Under the pieces are notes generated by a model that was given only the letters and a program-made list of their open reading frames with translations, made no database searches and was not told the origin of the DNA. A DNA stretch of 36,372 bases, taken from assembly GCA_946480815.1 (NCBI GenBank), contig CAMLLB010000046.1:1-36372 (forward strand). Direction: 5' to 3'. The DNA comes from an uncultured Flavobacteriales bacterium. GTDB taxonomy: Bacteria; Bacteroidota; Bacteroidia; Flavobacteriales; Crocinitomicaceae. Both the position numbers and the translations under genes were made by a program. Below, piece after piece: positions 33,232 through 36,372 of this stretch (within the stretch, counting starts at the first letter, position 1; each line of letters begins with the position of its first letter).

Positions 33232-34420
33232 CTTTCGACTGTACAAAGTACTTCTCTTTCAACCGGTCGTAATCTTCAACAAAATAGACCTTTAACAAAG
33301 CTGTATAATAATTGTAAGGTTTATGCTGCAAAAGGGCTTTGTCCCGTTTATAGACACTCTTATCTTCAAACACGCCATCCGGCCCGCGTTTATATATACT
33401 CATCAGGGAATCGTTCTGCAAAATACTGGAATCCTTCAATTCCAAAGGATACTCCGTCGGCGGAAGCAGAATCGGTTTGGACGTATGCATAAAGTTTGCT
33501 TCGTTCCTGGCTTCCGGCATCCGGAAATCTCCAAGCAGTTTGACCAATTGTCCATGTACATTATTAGAAAACCCATTGTTCAGCCTGTTCACCTTGGAAC
33601 CGAACATATTCAACATACCTTCTTTCATACTTTCTTTAAAGCTGAAGTTTTCCCGATCAAAAAGCATGGTTTGCAGATTGCTTTTCCAAAAAGTTGAATC
33701 GTTGTAAGAAACCGGCATTTTTGGTACAATATCCTCCGGATTATGTAGTAAAAAACTAAGTCCGGGATCAGCAAAACGCTTTTGATATTCCTGTGCAAAA
33801 ACTTTATTCCCAATCATTGGATTGGCAAAAGCATATACTTTAAAATTATTCCTGGAATTCAGTTTGGATTTCGGCAGGAAAAACAGCCATGCCCTTGTCA
33901 TTTGCGCCAGAGCCCCACCTTGCGAATGTCCGGTGATATAAATCGTATAGATTCCCTGCTTGTTCAGGTTTTGGATCTGTTTCAAAACATCATCCGCACA
34001 ATAGGACAAGCCTAAAATATACCCGGCATGGATTGCGGCATTTTGATCTTCCGCACACTTGTAAGCAAAAACTGTTTCTTCTTTAAAAATGCTGTCTTTT
34101 GCCGGCACCAGGGAAGAATACATGTTTTCCAGCCAACTGGATTTCTTGTCTGTCGAGCCCCTGAAATTCAGTACTGCTTTTGTCCTGGATTGATTCACAT
34201 ATACTTGAAACAGATTGTCCATTCCATAAGCCGGAGAAGTATAAGTACGGACATATTCTCCTGGAATAATCGTTTCATCCGAACCTTCCAGTTCCAAATA
34301 GGTAAACGAATTGCAGATTTGAATCAGATCGCGGGCTTCTTTGGCATCAAATCCTACTGAGTGCTGTGCGTAAGAATCAAGGTACAGCAAGGTAAAGACA
34401 ATAATTAAACACTTATTCAT
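33227..34420 (-). CDS. Secreted lipase, class 3 family
   Basis: A 397-residue exported alpha/beta hydrolase. The N-terminal MNKCLIIVFTLLYLDSYA is a signal peptide. The nucleophile elbow ITGHSQGGALAQ places the catalytic serine near residue 166, with VLNFRGST (~83-90) as the oxyanion-side segment. The aspartate in HNPEDIVPKMP and the histidine in NNVHGQLVKLL are the probable other members of the triad. Family (Lipase_3) members cleave acylglycerols; substrate here is unknown. The last ~100 residues are not recognised and do not look like a type 9 sorting domain. It is 104 bp downstream of mazG across a palindrome cluster, so it may be transcribed separately. Confidence 0.85.
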   Translation of the reverse strand: MNKCLIIVFTLLYLDSYAQHSVGFDAKEARDLIQICNSFTYLELEGSDETIIPGEYVRTYTSPAYGMDNLFQVYVNQSRTKAVLNFRGSTDKKSSWLENMYSSLVPAKDSIFKEETVFAYKCAEDQNAAIHAGYILGLSYCADDVLKQIQNLNKQGIYTIYITGHSQGGALAQMTRAWLFFLPKSKLNSRNNFKVYAFANPMIGNKVFAQEYQKRFADPGLSFLLHNPEDIVPKMPVSYNDSTFWKSNLQTMLFDRENFSFKESMKEGMLNMFGSKVNRLNNGFSNNVHGQLVKLLGDFRMPEARNEANFMHTSKPILLPPTEYPLELKDSSILQNDSLMSIYKRGPDGVFEDKSVYKRDKALLQHKPYNYYTALLKVYFVEDYDRLKEKYFVQSKE

Positions 34421-34480
34421 GGGGAGTTGAGTAATTGGTTCTACCTGGATAAAGCAAAAATTATTCCGTGGTTACACGTT

Positions 34481-34527
34481 CAAGGGGATTAATCCCCTTG
34501 ACGCGCATGTGCGCACAAGGGGAATTA
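34481..34527. terminator. Palindrome cluster after mazG with alternative hairpins
   Basis: CAAGGGGA-TTAA-TCCCCTTG (34481-34500) is a perfect palindrome. A third copy, CAAGGGGAATTA (34516-34527), can pair instead with the preceding TCCCCTTG, enclosing another small palindrome, GCGCA-TG-TGCGC (34503-34514). The structure overlaps the mazG stop on the minus strand. It lacks a clean T-run, so termination is likely but not certain. Confidence 0.5.
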
Positions 34528-34851
34528 TTTTAATTTTTCATTATTCTTATGACGTGTTGCATCTCTGCCTGTTTTTTTTGCGAGATTTTTTTCCAAAGCT
34601 TCCTCCAGGTCCACACCTGTTTGATTCGCCAGGCAGATCAACACAAAAAGCACATCAGCCAATTCATCCCCCAAATCCTTGTCTTTATCACTTTCTTTTT
34701 CGCTTTGTTCACCGTATCTGCGTGCAATGATTCGCGCCACCTCCCCCACTTCTTCTGTGAGCATAGCCATATTGGTCAATTCGTTAAAATAACGAACTCC
34801 TACTTCCTTGATCCATTGGTCCACTTTCTTTTGCGCCTCTGAAATTTCCAT
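34525..34851 (-). CDS. MazG-family nucleotide pyrophosphohydrolase
   Basis: A 108-residue single-domain MazG-like enzyme that hydrolyses nucleoside triphosphates to monophosphates. The metal-binding signature is complete: MLTEEVGEVARIIARRYG (E-E-x-x-E) and LGDELADVLFVLICLAN (E-x-x-D), joined by a charged loop EQSEKESDKDKD. The basic tail ends at 34525 inside a hairpin. Its ATG shares one base with the dtd stop (TAATG), so it is translated from the dtd message. A second, more divergent pyrophosphohydrolase is encoded at 13081. Confidence 0.9.
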   Translation of the reverse strand: MEISEAQKKVDQWIKEVGVRYFNELTNMAMLTEEVGEVARIIARRYGEQSEKESDKDKDLGDELADVLFVLICLANQTGVDLEEALEKNLAKKTGRDATRHKNNEKLK

Positions 34852-35303
34852 TATTCCCTATTTTTTGAATCTATGATAATTGTAACCGGCCCGTCATTTA
34901 ATAAACTCACTTTCATATCTGCTCCGAAAGATCCCGATTGTACCACTTTACCCAATGCAGTTTGCGCTTTTTGAATAAAGGATTCATATAAGGGAATTGC
35001 CTGTTCGGGTCTCGCAGCAGTAATGAAACTTGGTCTGTTTCCTTTTTTTGTGGATGCATGAAGCGTAAATTGGCTTATAACAAGCAAATCTCCCTGAATA
35101 TCCTGAAGAGAACAATTCATTTTCCCTTCCTCATCCGAGAAAATCCGCATTTGGATAGTTTTCTGTACCAACCAATCCACATCTTCTTCGGAATCGGCTT
35201 GCTCAATACCCAAAAGAATCAGTAACCCTTTTTCGATCTGACCGATGATCTCATTTTCTACTTTTACATTTGCGTGGGAAACCCGTTGAATGACTAGTCG
35301 CAT
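34851..35303 (-). CDS. dtd: D-aminoacyl-tRNA deacylase
   Basis: DTD removes D-amino acids (and glycine from mischarged tRNA-Ala), protecting translation. The protein has 150 residues, the family length. Conserved sites: MRLVIQRVSHANVKVE at the start, LLILLGIE, the catalytic SQFTL motif (ISQFTLHAST), GNRPSF, and close to the end VSLLNDGPVTIIIDS with the NDGPVT cis-proline-region motif. A TTG at 35309 would add two residues, but the ATG at 35303 gives the standard N-terminus and fits the adjacent -7 box. It is the first gene of dtd-mazG. Confidence 0.96.
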   Translation of the reverse strand: MRLVIQRVSHANVKVENEIIGQIEKGLLILLGIEQADSEEDVDWLVQKTIQMRIFSDEEGKMNCSLQDIQGDLLVISQFTLHASTKKGNRPSFITAARPEQAIPLYESFIQKAQTALGKVVQSGSFGADMKVSLLNDGPVTIIIDSKNRE

Positions 35304-35306
35304 GCT

Positions 35307-35314
35307 CAAATATA
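35307..35314 (-). promoter_or_regulatory. Promoter -7 element of dtd-mazG
   Basis: The minus strand reads TATATTTG then AGC and the ATG at 35303. Transcription would begin at or within a few bases of the start codon, suggesting a leaderless or nearly leaderless message. Confidence 0.45.
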
Positions 35315-35335
35315 GGGATTGCTGGAAACTTCAGA

Positions 35336-35400
35336 TTTAGGAAATTAGGAAATTTTCTATTTAGCTACTTAGGAACTTAGCTATATAGCTAACAACCTTT
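35336..35400. repeat. A/T-rich degenerate repeat between dtd and rsgA
   Basis: The interval holds TTAGGAAA-like units in tandem (35337-35355) and a 12-bp palindrome, AGCTATATAGCT (35379-35390), preceded by TTAGCTACTTAGGAACTT. It is low-complexity intergenic sequence between two minus-strand genes; I see no gene or clear terminator. Confidence 0.35.
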
Positions 35401-35404
35401 TTAA

Positions 35405-36364
35405 CTATTCCAATCCCCGTTTATTCCTGCGATGTACATCTTCGTCATCACTGGTCATTAACTGCAGGTAGGTAAAATAACGGCTTTCATAAATCTCTCC
35501 GTTTTTAACTGCTTCCTTCACCGCACAAGCGGGTTCATTCAAATGCTGACAATTATGAAACTTACATTGTCCGATCAATTCACGCATTTCAGGAAAATAA
35601 TGAGAGATTACTTCTTTGTCCAGGTCTACGATCCCAAATGCCCTGATCCCCGGAGTATCAATAATAAATCCACCGGATTTCAAAGGATGCATTTCTGCAA
35701 AAGTAGTAGTATGTTGCCCCTGGTGATGGGCAGATGAAATTTCCCCGATACGCAAATCCAGGTTCGGATCCAATGCATTTACCAACGTACTTTTTCCGGT
35801 TCCGGAATGTCCGGCAATCATAACCTGCTGATCTTTGATCTCCTTTCTCAGGAATTCGATATCCTTATCATTTGTAGCTGAAATGGCATGACATGGATAA
35901 CCAACCGATTCATACATGAACATAATTGCTTTTAAGTCAAGTAAACCTTCATCATCCAATAAATCAACTTTATTAAAAATCAGGGTTGTGGGAATACGAA
36001 AAGACTCCGCAGCAACCAGGAAACGATCAATGAAAACAAAATGAGTTTCGGGATATTTCAAGGTAACCATCAGATAAGCACGGTCAACATTCGCTGCCAA
36101 AATATGCATCTGCTTACTTAGGTTCGTACTTTTCCGGACGATGTAATTTTCACGCATTTCGTAGTCTACGATCACACGTTTCCCCTCCTCATCACTTTTC
36201 GGATCCAGGATGACCACATCACCAACGGCAATCGGATTGGTCGTTTTCAAACCTTCCAGCTTTAGACGTCCTCTGACGCGGCATTCCACCACTTCTCCGT
36301 CCGGCATCAAAACCTGGTACCATTTTCCAGTTGATTTTAAAACTCTTCCGCGAAGATCACTCAT
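35405..36364 (-). CDS. rsgA: Ribosome small-subunit biogenesis GTPase RsgA
   Basis: RsgA is a circularly permuted GTPase that checks late 30S ribosome assembly. The 319 residues contain an N-terminal OB fold (~1-75), then the GTPase motifs in permuted order: G4 FNKVDLL (~130), G1 IAGHSGTGKSTLVN (~183), and G3 DTPGIR (~239) after the switch segment GQHTTTF. The C-terminal zinc site reads CKFHNCQHLNEPAC. The P-loop is GHSGTGKS where GQSGVGKS is usual, a conservative change. The ATG at 36364 is only eight bases from the window edge, so its promoter lies outside. Confidence 0.97.
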   Translation of the reverse strand: MSDLRGRVLKSTGKWYQVLMPDGEVVECRVRGRLKLEGLKTTNPIAVGDVVILDPKSDEEGKRVIVDYEMRENYIVRKSTNLSKQMHILAANVDRAYLMVTLKYPETHFVFIDRFLVAAESFRIPTTLIFNKVDLLDDEGLLDLKAIMFMYESVGYPCHAISATNDKDIEFLRKEIKDQQVMIAGHSGTGKSTLVNALDPNLDLRIGEISSAHHQGQHTTTFAEMHPLKSGGFIIDTPGIRAFGIVDLDKEVISHYFPEMRELIGQCKFHNCQHLNEPACAVKEAVKNGEIYESRYFTYLQLMTSDDEDVHRRNKRGLE

Positions 36365-36372
36365 ACCACAAA

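Noticed and set aside
1..36372. tRNA, rRNA, CRISPR arrays, IS elements or prophage genes
   Set aside because: I looked for tRNA cloverleaf ends, regularly spaced repeats, transposase motifs and phage structural genes and saw none that could be supported.

Overview
The window looks like chromosomal DNA of a Bacteroidota bacterium, most likely Flavobacteriales. The genus is not certain; a Fluviicola/Crocinitomicaceae-like organism is my guess. The evidence is low GC, tightly overlapping genes, Bacteroidota promoters (TTTG, about 20 nt, TAnnTTTG) instead of sigma70 boxes, TTG/GTG starts, a RprY-like regulator, an O/P-type porin, an OmpA protein with TSP3 repeats, and a Bacteroidota-style Wza/Wzc pair. 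No rRNA, tRNA, CRISPR array, transposase or phage gene was recognised.

Layout. (1) 1-4159: 3' part of a trp operon, trpD(partial)-C-F-B-A, with start/stop overlaps throughout. (2) 4196-5407: an Fsr-like MFS exporter, convergent with a minus-strand pair, a RprY-like response regulator followed by tsaB (6849-5477). The regulator's leader carries a promoter followed directly by a terminator-like hairpin. (3) 7432-11952: a phosphate block with a PhoB-like regulator, an O/P-family porin, a DUF47 (PhoU-like) protein and a PiT phosphate transporter. The divergent porin/DUF47 intergenic region holds three pairs of 11-bp-spaced TTAACATT-like repeats that look like Pho boxes. (4) 12051-15344: a secreted SUMF1-fold protein, a MazG-like pyrophosphohydrolase, a Nudix hydrolase and an OmpA/TSP3 outer-membrane protein. 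(5) 15729-33183: a long plus-strand Wzx/Wzy-type polysaccharide operon behind one strong promoter. (6) 33227-36364, minus strand: secreted class 3 lipase, MazG, Dtd and RsgA.

The polysaccharide operon reads: UDP-HexNAc C4-epimerase, Wzx flippase, CapA-like metallophosphatase, acyltransferase 3, ATP-grasp ligase, Wzy polymerase, a 54-codon small ORF, three GT-B glycosyltransferases, an alpha/alpha-barrel protein, a WecG/TagA transferase, UDP-GlcNAc 2-epimerase, WecA, Wza-like exporter and Wzc tyrosine kinase. The likely route is as follows. WecA puts GlcNAc-P on undecaprenyl phosphate. WecB makes UDP-ManNAc for the TagA/WecG-like enzyme. The three glycosyltransferases extend the unit. Wzx flips it, Wzy polymerises it, and Wza/Wzc export it. 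The CapA-like, ATP-grasp and alpha/alpha-barrel proteins have no assigned step and are the least explained part. The block from about 22529 to 25767 is visibly more A/T-rich than its flanks, as expected of an exchangeable cassette.

Most intergenic structure can be read as promoters, terminators or a repeat family: inverted repeats built on CTTCGACTnCGCTCAG occur twice, at gene ends.
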